A DNA stretch of 64,000 bases from Aspidiotus rigidus (GCA_035079385.1 JAVHKY010000047.1:1364001-1428000), one strand, 5' to 3'. Shown: positions 42,936 through 54,792, numbered from the stretch's first letter. Program-made: numbers and translations. The notes: generated by a model not told the origin, from the letters alone.

Positions 42936-45641
42936 CAACTGCCAAGTTGCTTTGGCAACCGCCAAGCTGCAGTGCCGCCCTGGCACGCACAAAAACATAA
43001 GAACACTCACAACAACAAACACCACCACAATACACAATACAGTAGGTCACTGTTGGAGTTTCTTCATCTCCTTCTTTCTCCAGGGAAGATCTTGTTCTTC
43101 TTCTTCCTGCAAATCTGGATGTTGATGGTTCACAGATGATGAGTAGGGTATGGCGTGGTTCTGCATTCGCCTATTCCATTCCTGGTCCATCTTCCTCTTC
43201 ATGATGGTGGCTGCAAATGCAGACACCTGGTTCTATGCTTCTTTGGAACCTAGCATGGTGGGTACCAGGCTACTCGGGTCGAACGTTTCATCTACCCCGA
43301 TCTCTTGAAGAGACCGACTAAGTTCGTCCCACTCACGCCTCCACGCCTCACACTCGAATAAGGTGTGTTGTGGTCCATCATCCCGCTCTGCTTGGTTACA
43401 GTGCGAACATGTTGCCTGCTCAACTTTCCTTAACTTCTCGTGAAGGTACTTGTTGAAGCAGCCATGGTCGTTTAATACCTGCGTCAGGTGAAAGTTCAGC
43501 TGACCATGGTGTCGATTCATCCACTCCTCAAGGTCGCGTATTAGCAAACAGGTTGTCCATGTACCCAGCTCACTCTGAGAAATTCTTGCTTTCTACTTTA
43601 CAAGCAAGGAGCGCCTGGCCTCCTGCTTGACCCGTGAAGCTTCTTGGTTGGTCGTTGTCTTCTTCTTTGCTTTGAACAACACCGCTCTATCCTCAGCAAG
43701 GAGCTCAATTGGTGGTGAACGTGCTAATACACAAAGAGCCTCCGTCGAGACAGAGCGGTAGGCACTAACACACCTTAGCGCAGCTCTTCGTTGTATCTTT
43801 ACCATCTCTCTCCTTTGGTATGGTATCTTCATCGAGTCGGCCCATACTGGCGTACCATATAGGAGGATCAATAAGGCGGTGCTCATCATGATCCTTCTCC
43901 TTGCTTCTCTCGGTACTCCTAGGTTCCTCATCAGACGGCTTGGGTATCCAACTAATCGGCCCGCCTTCTCCGCTGCCATCAGGAAATGGTGCCTGAAGCT
44001 CAGTTTCAAGTCACACCAGATGCCCAGGTATTTCATTTGCTTCTTGAATTCAATTTCCACACCTTGCAGGCGAAAGGTTGGGGTGGCTTGAACTTCCGAC
44101 GGATCGTGAATAAAATGGCCTCCGTCTTACTTGCTGCAAGTTCAAGTCCAGCCGACTCGATCCAACGCGTCACATCCTCCAGGGTCCGGTATACCTGCTC
44201 TCCACCGCTACAGTTGTTTCGGCGGTGCGTCATCCACATAGCAGGTAAGCTTAACCACTCCGGTGGCAGCTTGACCTCGAAGATTCCGTTAAATTCCACA
44301 CACCACAAAAGCGGCCCAAGGACCGACCCCTGCGGCACCCCACAAGTAACAGGGCGCTTTACTGTACCAGCAGACGTCTCTGCTTGGATTTCACGGCAGC
44401 TAAGATAGCTGCTGATCGTCCTGAGCAGGTATGCGGGCACTCCTGCGTCCACAAGAGCTTCCAATATCATCTTCCATGGAATTGAATTGAACGCATTTCT
44501 TATGTCGAGGCTGACGGCTGCGCAAAACTGACGCATAGTAATATCGCTGACTCGGCTATCCTCTTCAGCCGGATCCCAGCATCTGATGTGCAGCGTCCAG
44601 ATTGAAAACCGTACTGGCTATCAGAGATTATATCTCTTTTCTTCAAATAGCTCTCCAAACGATTGGCTATCACTCTTTCTAGAAGTTTACCAACATTGTC
44701 TAGCAGACAAAGTGGACGATAAGAGGATGGTAGACCAGGTGGTTTATCCTTCTTATCGATCAACGCTAGCCTGGCTTTCTTCCATCGCACAGGGAAGAGT
44801 TCCCCAACAATTGCCGCAATGCATGTATGAACAAGCAGTGATGGGTCAACTGAATGTATGGCGCTCCAGACTGGATTTGGAATCTCATCCGGGCCTGGAG
44901 CCTTCCAATACTTACCCTGCAGTCTAATGACGTCTGCATCCACCTCCTCGGTGCCTAGGAGGGATATACCATCCTCTTCTACTATTGGTAGCGTTACCAT
45001 TGGTGGTGGCTGCTGTGGGAACAAGCCATCAATGATTTGACCCACAACATCCGGCTCCATTCGGCTCATTGTTGAGAGGCCCTCTAGCTTCTTCAGCGCT
45101 ATCTTATAAGGCTTTCCAAACGGGTCGTCATCTGCCATCTCACATAGCTCTCGCCATGCAGCACTCTTGCTGTCCTTGATGGCTTTCTTCAGCCTTTTAC
45201 AAGCCAGCTGGTATTCAGGTGCAACCGCCCGCGCCCCTTTGCGGCCACTACTACGCTGGTATATCCGGCGCTGACGGTTGCACTCTTTCCTTAACTCGGC
45301 AATCTTGTTGGTCCACCAGTAAACGGCTCTCCTCTTCTTTGGTGGGCCTTACCTGGGCATGGCTACATCGGAAGCTTCGATGACAGTTTTGATCATACTC
45401 TCTGCTGCCGCCTCCGCATTACCTTCTTGCTCTTCTTCTTGATCCCATGTGAGAACGGTCGCTATTCAGCTTCCTAGCGGCCCATTTTCTTACGAGCTTT
45501 TGTGGAGCAGCGACCTCAACTTCCCGGCGGATGGAGAAGTTGATACACCGGTGGTCGCTCCCAGAAAGTTCCTTGTCCAGTACTGCCCAGCCTTCTATTC
45601 TCCAGGCTAGGTTCTCTGAGGCAAAGGTGATATCAACAATG
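42936..45641 (-). pseudogene. R1-like non-LTR retrotransposon, copy B
   Basis: On the minus strand it begins inside the endonuclease (SIVDITFASENLAWRIEGWA, then ELSGSDHRCINF, the terminal SDH block). RT follows with KYWKAPGPDEIPNPVWSAIH, ARLALIDKKDKPPGLPSSYR, LDNVGKLLERVIANRLESYL, SQYGFQSGRCTSDA, AFNSIPWKMILEALVDAGVP and TCGVPQGSVLGPLLWCVEFN, then a frameshifted CYVDDA (block C), thumb LGIWCDLKLSFRHHFL, and the tail knuckle CSHCNQ..QHTLFECEAW. It keeps longer open frames than copy A (212 codons at 44500-45138) but lacks about 10 nt before YVDD and has further frameshifts. Its 5' end joins the inverted arm at ATGGAC, a microhomology junction. Confidence 0.88.
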
Positions 45642-45885
45642 GACAACCGTAAAATTAAAAACGCATTGATTTTACATCAGCTGTCTATTAAACTTATTAC
45701 AAGACCTAAAATTAACATTGACTAAGACGAGGAAGAAGAAGAATTAAGAAGTCGACAATTTTGTGAGCGACAACGTCCTTGGCAATGACTTCGCATACTT
45801 CGACACAGATCTCGACTGCCGCCTTTAACAATGGGTGAGAAGATTCCGTATTTTTTTTCGCATCTTTCCCATAATCATTGATATA
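45640..45885 (-). repeat. Right arm of inverted duplication around R1-like copy B
   Basis: Inverse counterpart of 42515-42775: TGGACAACCGTAAAATTAAA, then ACATCAGCTGTCTATTAAAC, GACAACGTCCTTGGCAATGA, CAGATCTCGACTGCCGCC and GCATCTTTCCCAT. Divergence from the left arm is roughly 10%. Together with the left arm it would form a hairpin of about 240 bp with the R1-like copy in the loop. Confidence 0.88.
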
Positions 45886-45905
45886 CTGGTTGGTTGCCAA
45901 AAATC
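45712..45905 (-). CDS. Host-like terminal exon, right (minus) copy
   Basis: On the minus strand an acceptor (..AATACTATTTAG) is followed by GFLATNQYINDYGKDAKKNT, then ESSHPLLKAAVEICVEVCEV, then IAKDVVAHKIVDFLILLLPR to a stop at the 45712 end. Compared with the left copy most differences keep or conservatively change the amino acid, suggesting this frame was once, or still is, under selection. The sequence contains C-X3-C and a hydrophobic end. I do not recognise the family. Confidence 0.5.
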
Positions 45906-45989
45906 CTAAATAGTATTTTATCAAAAAAATGGTCAATGTGAATTACAGAATGGTGAGAGAATATTTTATTGATGTATTTGTTGAAATAT

Positions 45990-47575
45990 ATATTACGAAT
46001 TCTCTAAATGATGTACAAAAAAGCTTCAGCGAAAAATATTGAAAATTGTTCGAATATGGCTGCAAAGAAAAGAGAGAAAATTCGTCTTTGTGAACAACAA
46101 CTTTTCGGCGAAAATATTCCGTAACAAGAAAAATGTTAATATTTTCAGTTATATTCGCATAATCCTGATAAATTCACGAGTATTTTGAGCTATTATTCTT
46201 TGAAATACGTGGAATACAAGCCGAGTAATAACCTTATCACTGTCTTTACATAGTGTGGCTATAAATGACTAAGTATAGGAACCATTGACCAGTCGTGTTG
46301 AAACGCCGTATGATAAGTGGATGAGCTATTTTTTCAAAGTACATACATACCATTTCCATTCATGAAGAAGAATTACAAATTTGTTCAGTTTACTCGAGGT
46401 CAAGCAGAGATATCTACCATATGAGATGAATGTCGTCATCAAATAATAACCATATTTCTTACAAATTCTCAAATAATTATGAAATTCATCCCGACTCAAC
46501 CCGACTGAATGATTGTATATATAGGTTTGTTCAATAATTTTTCTTTTTCTCGTCTAGATTAGGTAGGTACTCGTGGAAGTCTGAAAGAATTAGTAAGAGT
46601 TGAAGAACCTCGAAAAACAGGACAAATAGGAGGAACCAATCCTAACAAAAAAATCGAGTGCACTTTGGAAAAAAAATACAAGTTTTGTGGCCAAATTGTT
46701 ACCAGTATCAAAATAATCAAACCTCTTTGTTCGACAAGGGCTTTCGTCTCATTCAATATCCTCGCTCCAAATGACGCGCCAAACTAGCTCATACATAGAA
46801 GATGTGAAAATCGTTCTTTCAAAATTTCCTGCGTTTCGTCAACAAAAATAGGAAATGTTCAATGGTGTAGAATCGCGCGCAGGTACTCGACACAGATAAA
46901 CCACATAGTATTCATTGACGAGCTAATACTTGTAGTCCTCTCCACGCGGTTCCTGACAAAAGGATAAGTTGAAACCGACGAACGATTATGAACTGTGGTC
47001 TAAACGAAGACTTGGTGCACATGTTTTTCGACATGAAATAATCTTCTCTTGTATAGAGCCTAGCTTCATTGACAAATAACGTCGTTTGCCACTCAACGCA
47101 GCCATGTGGAAAAAACATTTAGCATCAAAAGACGAGCACGAAATATTCGATGATGTTTGTTAAAAACGTTACGACGAAAGGAGAGCCAGGACGACGTTTT
47201 CAATTTCACTCTTTAAATCTGCGTCATAGCGCCGTGAACCTTAATTTACTTCGGTCAAATCGAGTCCCGTCTTTCAATCGCTTGACCAATAAAATTTCCA
47301 ACTACTGTAGTACTAGGTTAGAACTTCTGAATTTGCACGTGACAGATAACGGAGCTCTTGAGCATTCTCGAACTTTGGATCTTGTCTGTTTGCTTATATT
47401 ACGTATTCTATATTAAGAACTGATCAACTGAAATACGCGAACGCATCACAACAAGAATGACGTACGACCCTGTTCGTAAATTACAGTGCACAAATTCGTC
47501 GGCATGAAGAGAGAATTCTTTTCGAGCCCACCAAACTATAACTTCCATTTTTTGCGGTGTATACTCACTTTCTAG
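45990..47575. other. Non-coding stretch
   Basis: No gene or repeat family is recognised. Short open frames at 46559-46756, 46912-47118 and 47150-47416 show no family resemblance. Confidence 0.4.
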
Positions 47576-47581
47576 TCGGTC

Positions 47582-47721
47582 CAGTGGCGGATCTAGGAAT
47601 TTTTTTTAGGGGGGGTTATGGAAAGGAAGGCTTTTATAATATTTATCTCGTCCATTTTTTCCCTTTTCCTCTTTCTTTCTTTTTTTTACGAAGGGGGGGT
47701 CCCCCGTTAAATCCGCCGCTG
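47582..47721. mobile_element. 140-bp DNA-transposon MITE with CAGTGGCGGAT termini
   Basis: The left end is CAGTGGCGGATCTAGG, followed by a poly-T/poly-G tract. The right end, inverted, is CAGCGGCGGATTTAACGG, preceded by a G/C run. CGGTC flanks both ends but is offset by one base at the right, so the duplication is imperfect. It has no coding sequence. Superfamily uncertain; hAT-like by terminal CAG. Confidence 0.65.
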
Positions 47722-47752
47722 CCGGTCAAAGTTGACGCTAACATTCTTTAAA

Positions 47753-48299
47753 CAGTCGACTCTCGATTTAACGAACGTCGATTTAACGAAAAACGCGATT
47801 TAACAAAATAAAACTCTGTTCCCTTGAGAAAAACTCATTGTAATGAAAAATTTGTACTCGATTTAACAAAATTTAATGTGCAAGCAATTTTGACGAATTT
47901 CGACAAAAATCTAACAAAATTTGAAGAAAATTCGATCAATTTTGACAAAATTTCGATCAAGTTTGAGAAAAATTCAACCAGTTTTTCTTGAAAGCCAGGT
48001 ATTAAAAGTACAAAACTTCAACCATGACAAATTTGACAAAAATCCGAATGAATAGAAAGAAAATCGAACCAATTTTGACGAAAATAAAACGAATATTTTG
48101 AAGAAATTTCAACTAAATTTGTAAAAAATTGTGTTTGAAGTACAAAACGTCAACTTTGACAAATTAGGAAATTCCATTTAACGCAATTTAACGAATTTTC
48201 TTTTCTCTTCTCGAATTAACAAATTTTGTTTTAACGAAAACTCGATTTAACGAATTTTTTCCTTGCTCCCTTGGCCTTCGTTATATCGAGAGTGGACTG
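47753..48299. mobile_element. Pogo/Tigger-like non-autonomous element, 547 bp
   Basis: The left terminus CAGTCGACTCTCGATTTAAC and the inverted right terminus CAGTCCACTCTCGATATAAC differ at two or three positions. TA follows the right end; the left flank is AA, so the TA duplication has probably mutated. These termini are typical of pogo/Tigger-type elements of the Tc1/mariner superfamily. The interior has many CGATTTAACGAA and AATTTTGACAAAA words and no transposase frame. Confidence 0.8.
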
Positions 48300-48710
48300 T
48301 ACTTACATCTCTCATTGACAACAAAGTTGTTTCCTCCAACCAAGCCCAACGTCAACTTTACGTCCCTTGTGACTCGTTCCTCCGTTATGAAACGCACTAG
48401 AGCCTGTCTGCTGGTGAGAGGGACAATAAAAAATGGATTTACTTATTCTTAGATGCGGTCTATCTACCTCTTCCATACACTGGTACAGGTGTATAGCGAT
48501 CAAGGGAAGAGAAAGCTTTCTCTCGATACCACCAATGGGATTTTGGAGTTCGAAAATTAGATACATAAAATTCAACAATTTCATCAACTCATTGGAAAAA
48601 ACCAACTGACAAATCGTTCAACCAGATTTTAACCCGTTGAACTCCGATTTTCTTTAAGCTCTTGGTCGGAAATTGAAATGACGGTATCGTTTTTTCCCCA
48701 TATCAATACC

Positions 48711-49250
48711 GAGTAAGGCCACAAGATGTCACCAGTTAAATGGGAGTTTGCGCTAAATTCTTTCCAGTGCAAAAACGCGAAACGTTAGATGTATTTTTGA
48801 AATCTACGAAATTCGTATTTCAATTTTATCTTCCTACGACTTTTCTGAGCTGAGTTGTGGACCAAAATGTGTCGAAAATTAACCAATTTGCCAAGATTTC
48901 GGAAATAAAAAATTAAAAATCGCCTTTTCAAGCTTCATAGAGTTATTCAGTTTTTTTTGGAGGGAGGGAGGGAGGGAGGGGTATCACCGTTAAATTTCAC
49001 GTTTAAATCAGGTAAAATATGGAAGTTTGAACAATTTTTAATTTTTGAGAATTTTGGCAGATTGGTCAATTTTTGGCACATTTCGGTTCGTAACTCAGCT
49101 CAGAAAAGTCGTAGAAAGTTAGGTAGAGGCGCAAGTTGAAGATGAAATTGAGATACAAATTTCATAGGTTTGAAGTATACATCTAACATTTCGCGTTTCT
49201 GCACTGGCGCGCAAACTCCCGTTTAACTGGTAATATCTTTTGGCCTCGCC
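48711..49250. repeat. Fold-back element, arms about 240 bp
   Basis: The left arm has GGCCACAAGATGTCACCAGT, TAAATGGGAGTTTGCGC, CGCGAAACGTTAGATGTAT, CTACGACTTTTCTGAGCTGA and TAACCAATTTGCCAA. The right arm carries the complements in reverse order (CTCAGCTCAGAAAAGTCGTA, ATACATCTAACATTTCGCG, GCGCAAACTCCCGTTTAACT, GGTAATATCTTTTGGCC). A GGGAGGGAGG microsatellite lies near the centre at 48960. There is no coding sequence. A truncated relative is present at 33962. Confidence 0.88.
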
Positions 49251-49884
49251 CTTAAGAGTATAAGGACATAATCATCATGACTACACAAAAGTGAAAACAT
49301 AGAATTGATGTAATCAGAATTCGGACTCTTAAAATCTGCGATAGGGTACTAACAACGAATTTCATAAGGTTTTACGAAGTCTAAGAGGGCGAAATATTGA
49401 ACAAAATATATTCAATCAGTCAGAAATGTATTATTATGAGAGAATGGCCGAGTAAACAAATAATAAGGAAGTTCACCCGACATTCAAAAATTCAGTCCTA
49501 CATTTATTCATTTCTTCTTCCAACTTTCTCCTACATTCTGATCCTCTCTTTCACGTTCTCACCCGGTTTTCGACCAACTTCTCGAAGAGAAAGAACGTAT
49601 TAGGTATGTCGCAAAATAGGTGGGGTAGTATTTTTGTAAACAACGTCTGTAATAGTACCTTAAATACCTTCCCCCAACAGTACAACAACCTTCGCTACGA
49701 TTTCACTCAGATCGCATACCATTTATGTTTCAATAGCCCGATTTTATTTACCATCTTACCAAAAATTACGAAATTTTGCTCGTGAATTCTAAAAACTAAT
49801 GAAAGCTTGGAACGATGAAGTAAAATGAAGAGCCACAAACAAGTATTTCTAATAATATTTTGTTTAAAAAGTTGACTTCTATTA

Positions 49885-50867
49885 TAATTGTTATCAGCCT
49901 TTATTGATTATAAATAATACAATATGCTTACTTATATATACATGGCCCTACTTTGGGCGAAGGCCTTCCTCAACCTCGACCACTCTTGTCGGTCGTACGC
50001 CACTCTGTGGTATAATCTATTATATCCTAGGAATTTAATTATTTCGTCTTCCCACCTTGTTCTTTGCTTTCCCTTCTTCCTACCCTCTTTTAGAAACCAA
50101 TTTTTCAATTTATATGTCCATTTGTTCCCATCTTGCCTTGCCACGTGTCCCGTCCAGTCCCATTTTGCTCTTTTTGCTGCTTTCAAGAAGTCGATTCCTC
50201 CCTTCATTTTTACTTTTATTGTTTCTATCTTTATTTTGTCTTGTTTTTTTGATTTTGAGTATATTTCTTTCCATGTTGTTTTGAGTGACTCGAATTTTTC
50301 TTTCTTCTTCTTTTGTTAGTGCCCAGGTTTGAGAGCCGTATATCAAGGTAGAGCGCACACAGGTATTCATCACTTGGATTTTTTGTTTTATCGAGAAAGG
50401 ACCTTTTATTATGTGTTTGAGGGATGCTAATGCGATTCTTCGTTCTACTTCTCCCTTATGTCCCTTTTGTAAGGATATTTTTTGTCCCAAGTATATCACT
50501 TCTTCCTCTGTTTCTATTCTTTTCCCAGGACCTTTTATTATGTGTTTGAGGGATGCTAATGCGATTCTTCGTTCTACTTCTCCCTTATGTCCCTTTTGTA
50601 AGGATATTTTTTGTCCCAAGTATATCACTTCTTCCTCTGTTTCTATTCTTTTCCCGTCTATTTTGATTTCTATTTTCTCTCCCTTTTTTTTATTAAAATC
50701 TTTGTTTTGTTTGGGTTTATTGTTAGTCCTTTCTCTTTTCCTGGATCATCTCGTCAAGTTCTCCTTCTGATGTTGCTATAAGCACTAAATCATCGGCAAA
50801 TCGTAGGTTGTTCAGATAGCTTCCATTTACATTTATACCTTTTTTTTCCCATTTCATTTCCCTGAAC
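49885..50867 (-). pseudogene. RTE-like retrotransposon tail, copy 1
   Basis: The minus strand reads YLNNLRFADDLVLIATSEGE (RT block C, FADD) at the right edge. Then come EEVIYLGQKISLQKG, VERRIALASLKHIIKGP, VMNTCVRSTLIYGSQTWALT, KIRVTQNNMERNILKIKKT and, after a frameshift, WDWTGHVARQDGNKWTYKLK, GKQRTRWEDEIIKFLG and DRQEWSRLRKAF. This order (YLG, TYG..TWALT, TQ..MER.ML, W.GH.AR, W.DD, DR..W..L.EAF) is the standard C-terminal region of insect endonuclease-reverse transcriptase elements of RTE-like type. It is 5'-truncated at the RT palm. Confidence 0.85.
50399..50656. repeat. 129-bp tandem duplication inside R copy 1
   Basis: The segment starting GGACCTTTTATTATGTGTTT is present at 50399-50527 and 50528-50656 with essentially no differences. 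It duplicates the coding piece EEVIYLGQKISLQKG..KHIIKGP in frame (129 is divisible by 3). The second R copy has it once. Confidence 0.95.
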
Positions 50868-51393
50868 ATTTCATAAGATTTTACGAAGTCTAAGAGGGCG
50901 AAATATTGAACAAAATATATTCAATCAGTCAGAAATTTATTATTATGAAAGAATTGCCGAGTAAACAAATAATAAGGAAGTTCACCCGACATTCAAAAAT
51001 TCAGTCCTACATTTATTCATTTCTTCTTCCAACTTTCTCCTACATTCTGATCCTCTCTTTCACGTTCTCACCCGGTTTTCGACCAACTTCTCGAAGAGAA
51101 AGAACGTATTAGGTATGTCGCAAAATAGGTGGGGTAGTATTTTTGTAAACAACGTCTGTAATAGTACCTTAAATACCTTCCCCCAACAGTACAACAACCT
51201 TCGCTACGATTTCACTCAGATCGCATACCATTTATGTTTCAATAGCCCGATTTTATTTACCATCTTACCAAAAATTACGAAATTTTGCTCGTGAATTCTA
51301 AAAACTAATGAAAGCTTGGAACGATGAAGTAAAATGAAGAGCCACAAACAAGTATTTCTAATAATATTTTGTTTAAAAAGTTGACTTCTATTA

Positions 51394-52247
51394 TAATTGT
51401 TATCAGCCTTTATTGATTATAAATAATACAATATGCTTACTTATATATACATGGCCCTACTTTGGGCGAAGGCCTTCCTCAACCTCGACCACTCTTGTCG
51501 GTCGTACGCCACTCTGTGGTATAATCTATTATATCCTAGGAATTTAATTATTTCGTCTTCCCACCTTGTTCTTTGCTTTCCCTTCTTCCTACCCTCTTTT
51601 AGAAACCAATTTTTCAATTTATATGTCCATTTGTTCCCATCTTGCCTTGCCACGTGTCCCGTCCAGTCCCATTTTGCTCTTTTTGCTGCTTTCAAGAAGT
51701 CGATTCCTCCCTTCATTTTTACTTTTATTGTTTCTATCTTTATTTTGTCTTGTTTTTTTGATTTTGAGTATATTTCTTTCCATGTTGTTTTGAGTGACTC
51801 GAATTTTTCTTTCTTCTTCTTTTGTTAGTGCCCAGGTTTGAGAGCCGTATATCAAGGTAGAGCGCACACAGGTATTCATCACTTGGATTTTTTGTTTTAT
51901 CGAGAAAGGACCTTTTATTATGTGTTTGAGGGATGCTAATGCGATTCTTCGTTCTACTTCTCCCTTATGTCCCTTTTGTAAGGATATTTTTTGTCCCAAG
52001 TATATCACTTCTTCCTCTGTTTCTATTCTTTTCCCGTCTATTTTGATTTCTATTTTCTCTCCCTTTTTTTTATTAAAATCTTTGTTTTGTTTGGGTTTAT
52101 TGTTAGTCCTTTCTCTTTTCCTGGATCATCTCGTCAAGTTCTCCTTCTGATGTTGCTATAAGCACTAAGTCATCGACAAATCGTAGGTTGTTCAGATAGC
52201 TTCCATTTACATTTATACCTTTTTTTTCCCATTTCATTTCCCTGAAC
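51394..52247 (-). pseudogene. RTE-like retrotransposon tail, copy 2
   Basis: Same content as R copy 1 without the 129-bp duplication. The frame from IYLGQKISLQKGHKGEVERR to KARWEQMDI is open for 129 codons, then the same frameshift separates it from the WDWTGHVARQDG tail. It differs from copy 1 by very few bases (for example CATCGACAAA versus CATCGGCAAA in block C). The identical truncation points show it is a duplicate, not an independent insertion. Confidence 0.85.
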
Positions 52248-52775
52248 ATTTCATAAGATTTTACGAAGTCTAAGAGGGCGAAATATTGAACAAAATATAT
52301 TCAATCAGTCAGAAATTTATTATTATGAAAGAATTGCCGAGTAAACAAATAATAAGGAAGTTCACCCGACATTCAAAAATTCAGTCCTACATTTATTCAT
52401 TTCTTCTTCCAACTTTCTCCTACATTCTGATCCTCTCTTTCACGTTCTCACCCGGTTTTCGACCAACTTCTCGAAGAGAAAGAACGTATTAGGTATGTCG
52501 CAAAATAGGTGGGGTAGTATTTTTGTAAACAACGTCTGTAATAGTACCTTAAATACCTTCCCCCAACAGTACAACAACCTTCGCTACGATTTCACTCAGA
52601 TCGCATACCATTTAAATGTTTCAATAGCCCGATTTTATTCACCATCTCACCAAAAATTACGAAATTTTGCTCGTGAATTCTAAAAACTAATGAAAGCTTG
52701 GAACGATGAGGTAAAATGAAGAGCCATAAACAAGTATTTCTAATAATATTTTGTTTAAAAAGTTGACTTCTATTA

Positions 52776-54172
52776 ACCGTTTTCAAAATATTGGACTTGT
52801 TGACGCACTTCCTAAAGTTCACAGTCCGGCAATTTTTTAAAAAATATTGCCTCGTATAGAATAACGAAGGAAGAAAAAATCAACACGATAGATGAAAACA
52901 TTTTTATTTCGAACCAAGATTGCAAAGTAATTACTTTCCAAAACTGCGTACGGTACGTACGTATACCAAAAACGTATTATTAATCAGTCTAAAGATTTCA
53001 GTTTCTCCAAATTACACCAATCAAAGTCAATAACCTAAATTCTTTTATCGCGTAAACTGGTTCGGTCAGTCAGGACGAGAAATTTCGTTCGAATTTTACT
53101 TCCATCTTAATACCACTATATTGAAGTATCACGTACTATGTATTAAGGATACCCCACTCGTACCGCTCGTATGCACTGTTATCTACTTTTCTTCAAGACA
53201 CGGTCTGTACAGTTGAGTTCAAGTGTATGACGTGCGCAGGTGTATGATGATAATTCATAACAGTACATATAATTGATACAGGTCCAACGTATGTACTTCG
53301 GTCAAAGAATTCTCTTAATGTGTTTCTAATTATATGCCTTCTCCTACGATATAACGCTGCACTTGTAGGGAACTTTCTGTTGCAAATTTGTTCTTTCAGT
53401 GTGGCGCGCAGATCTTGTTAGGAACATCTTTTCATGATTGGGTATCTCAAATGTCTCGAATAGAAAAAAATTCGATTTAAAATTCAATTAAGAACTAATA
53501 AGCAAATTGTTGAGATTTTCATCAATAACATACTAATACAAATACGATTTCTCCCTTGTGAATCATCTTCGTAGGATATACGAACGAAACCACTATATCA
53601 ACCTGCGGAATACACTTAGGAACCCCTGCAGCTCTATACTAATACTCATACCAGTAGGTTCTCGAAGAAATCGTGAATACCTCGTGCTGTGAAACGTCGG
53701 AAGTCGAATAAACAAAGCATTAATAAAGCGTCAAATGCAAAATTTCAATTTTAAGATTAAAAGTGAGAGTGTATCGTCCAAATTTTGATAAGGAGGCGCG
53801 TTTTGTCAGATCTACTTGCGGGACGACGACACTTTTTCAAATTAAAATACCTCTACCTTTTTGTAACTCATTGTACTCGACCTTGTAAATTCTATCGCAG
53901 TAATTTTTGTAAATCATTCCCTTTTAGGGATTCGAGCTGAAAATTATCCGCTGATGACAGGCTATAACTTCATCCCTGATGACGTTGAGTCCCTTGCTAG
54001 CTTGAAATTTTTACAAGTCTCCAAATTAGGTCATGGTCATTGATGACTTCACTGTTGGGAGGAAATGTACGATATGTAGTTATATACTTCCTATCCTTCA
54101 AAAGAACACGCTCACTCATTTACTTACTTGCCGTACCGATAATACCAGTTAACTTAATCAATATGAAGTACC
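52776..54172. other. Non-coding stretch
   Basis: No gene or named repeat recognised. It ends at the left terminus of the Penelope-like element. Confidence 0.4.
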
Positions 54173-54482
54173 TACCAGACGAAGTCATACTCAAGCGAGT
54201 AATTCAATCGGAGTAATTTACAAAATTTAGCCACAGAATTTTAACGATGCCGGAGCGCTTTCGATTAAATAATCATTGTCAACGGGGACTGGAAAGCGAC
54301 TGAACCAACTCCGGCTGTAAACTAGAAACATACTCAGGATTGAACCAGCGAGTCATCACGACGTGAATCATACTCGTAAACTAGTTCAATCAACCCCTCA
54401 TCAGGTATGTACCTGTTGAGCACATTGAGGTCGTCGTTATTTAAATGACGGATTATTTCGATGTGTTCTAACGCTTTCCAAA
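54173..54482 (-). repeat. PLE-2 left inverted terminal repeat
   Basis: Reverse complement of 56569-56880. Read on the minus strand it contains the end of the Penelope ORF (RYIPDEGLIELVYEYDSRRD, DSLVQ) and the 3' tail ending GAGTATGACTTCGTCTGGTA. It lacks 7 bp relative to the right repeat near the CCTGGTTTCCTCG site. Confidence 0.9.
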
Positions 54483-54485
54483 AAA

Positions 54486-54792
54486 TTGGAAAAATTCCTG
54501 ACGGAAAAATGGATCCGCACTGAATTGCGGAGGTGGCATGGGAAGTTGAATGTCACCACTAGGCTGAACTTACTGGTCCACTCTAGACTTTCTGGTCTAC
54601 TGCATCCGGGTGAGTTGGATCTGTTTATTAAGGCTATTAATGTTAAATGCCGCGGTTTTGAAGCTAAATTGAAAAGGAAGAAAAATGAAAGAGAATTTGA
54701 ATATCCCCACTGTCCAGTAAGTGAGACCTGAGGTCAGTGTTATCCAAAACTTCCAACCGCGCATTATAAATTGCAGTCAGGTTGAATTCAGT
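54486..54792 (+). pseudogene. PLE-2 ORF, N-terminal part with a frameshift
   Basis: The frame reads LRRWHGKLNVTTRLNLLVHS, LSGLLHPGELDLFIKAINVK and FEAKLKRKKNEREFEY, then shifts by one base near 54729 to VSVIQNFQPRIIN and meets an in-frame TGA at 54793-54795 where the related PLE-1 copy has arginine. There is no in-frame ATG near the start. The frame may begin in a neighbouring tandem copy that has been lost, or be 5'-truncated at the inverted repeat. Confidence 0.75.

Larger units (their letters stand above)
49359..52775. repeat. Segmental tandem array S-R-S-R-S
   Basis: A 526-bp segment S (from ATTTCATAAG to GTTGACTTCTATTA) occurs at 49359-49884, 50868-51393 and 52248-52775. Between the copies lie two copies of R, the antisense tail of a non-LTR retrotransposon (49885-50867 and 51394-52247). 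Copies are nearly identical, with a handful of substitutions and one 2-bp indel. The periods are 1509 and 1380 bp; the 129-bp difference is an extra duplication inside the first R. After the third S unrelated sequence (ACCGTTTTC..) follows. Confidence 0.93.

Noticed and set aside
49924..50319. Plus-strand open frame of 131 codons, rich in F/L/S, repeated at 51433
   Set aside because: It is the antisense shadow of the RTE-like tail on the minus strand.
50411..50770. Plus-strand frame with duplicated MCLRDANAILRSTSP
   Set aside because: Antisense to the retrotransposon coding region; the internal repeat is simply the 129-bp DNA duplication.
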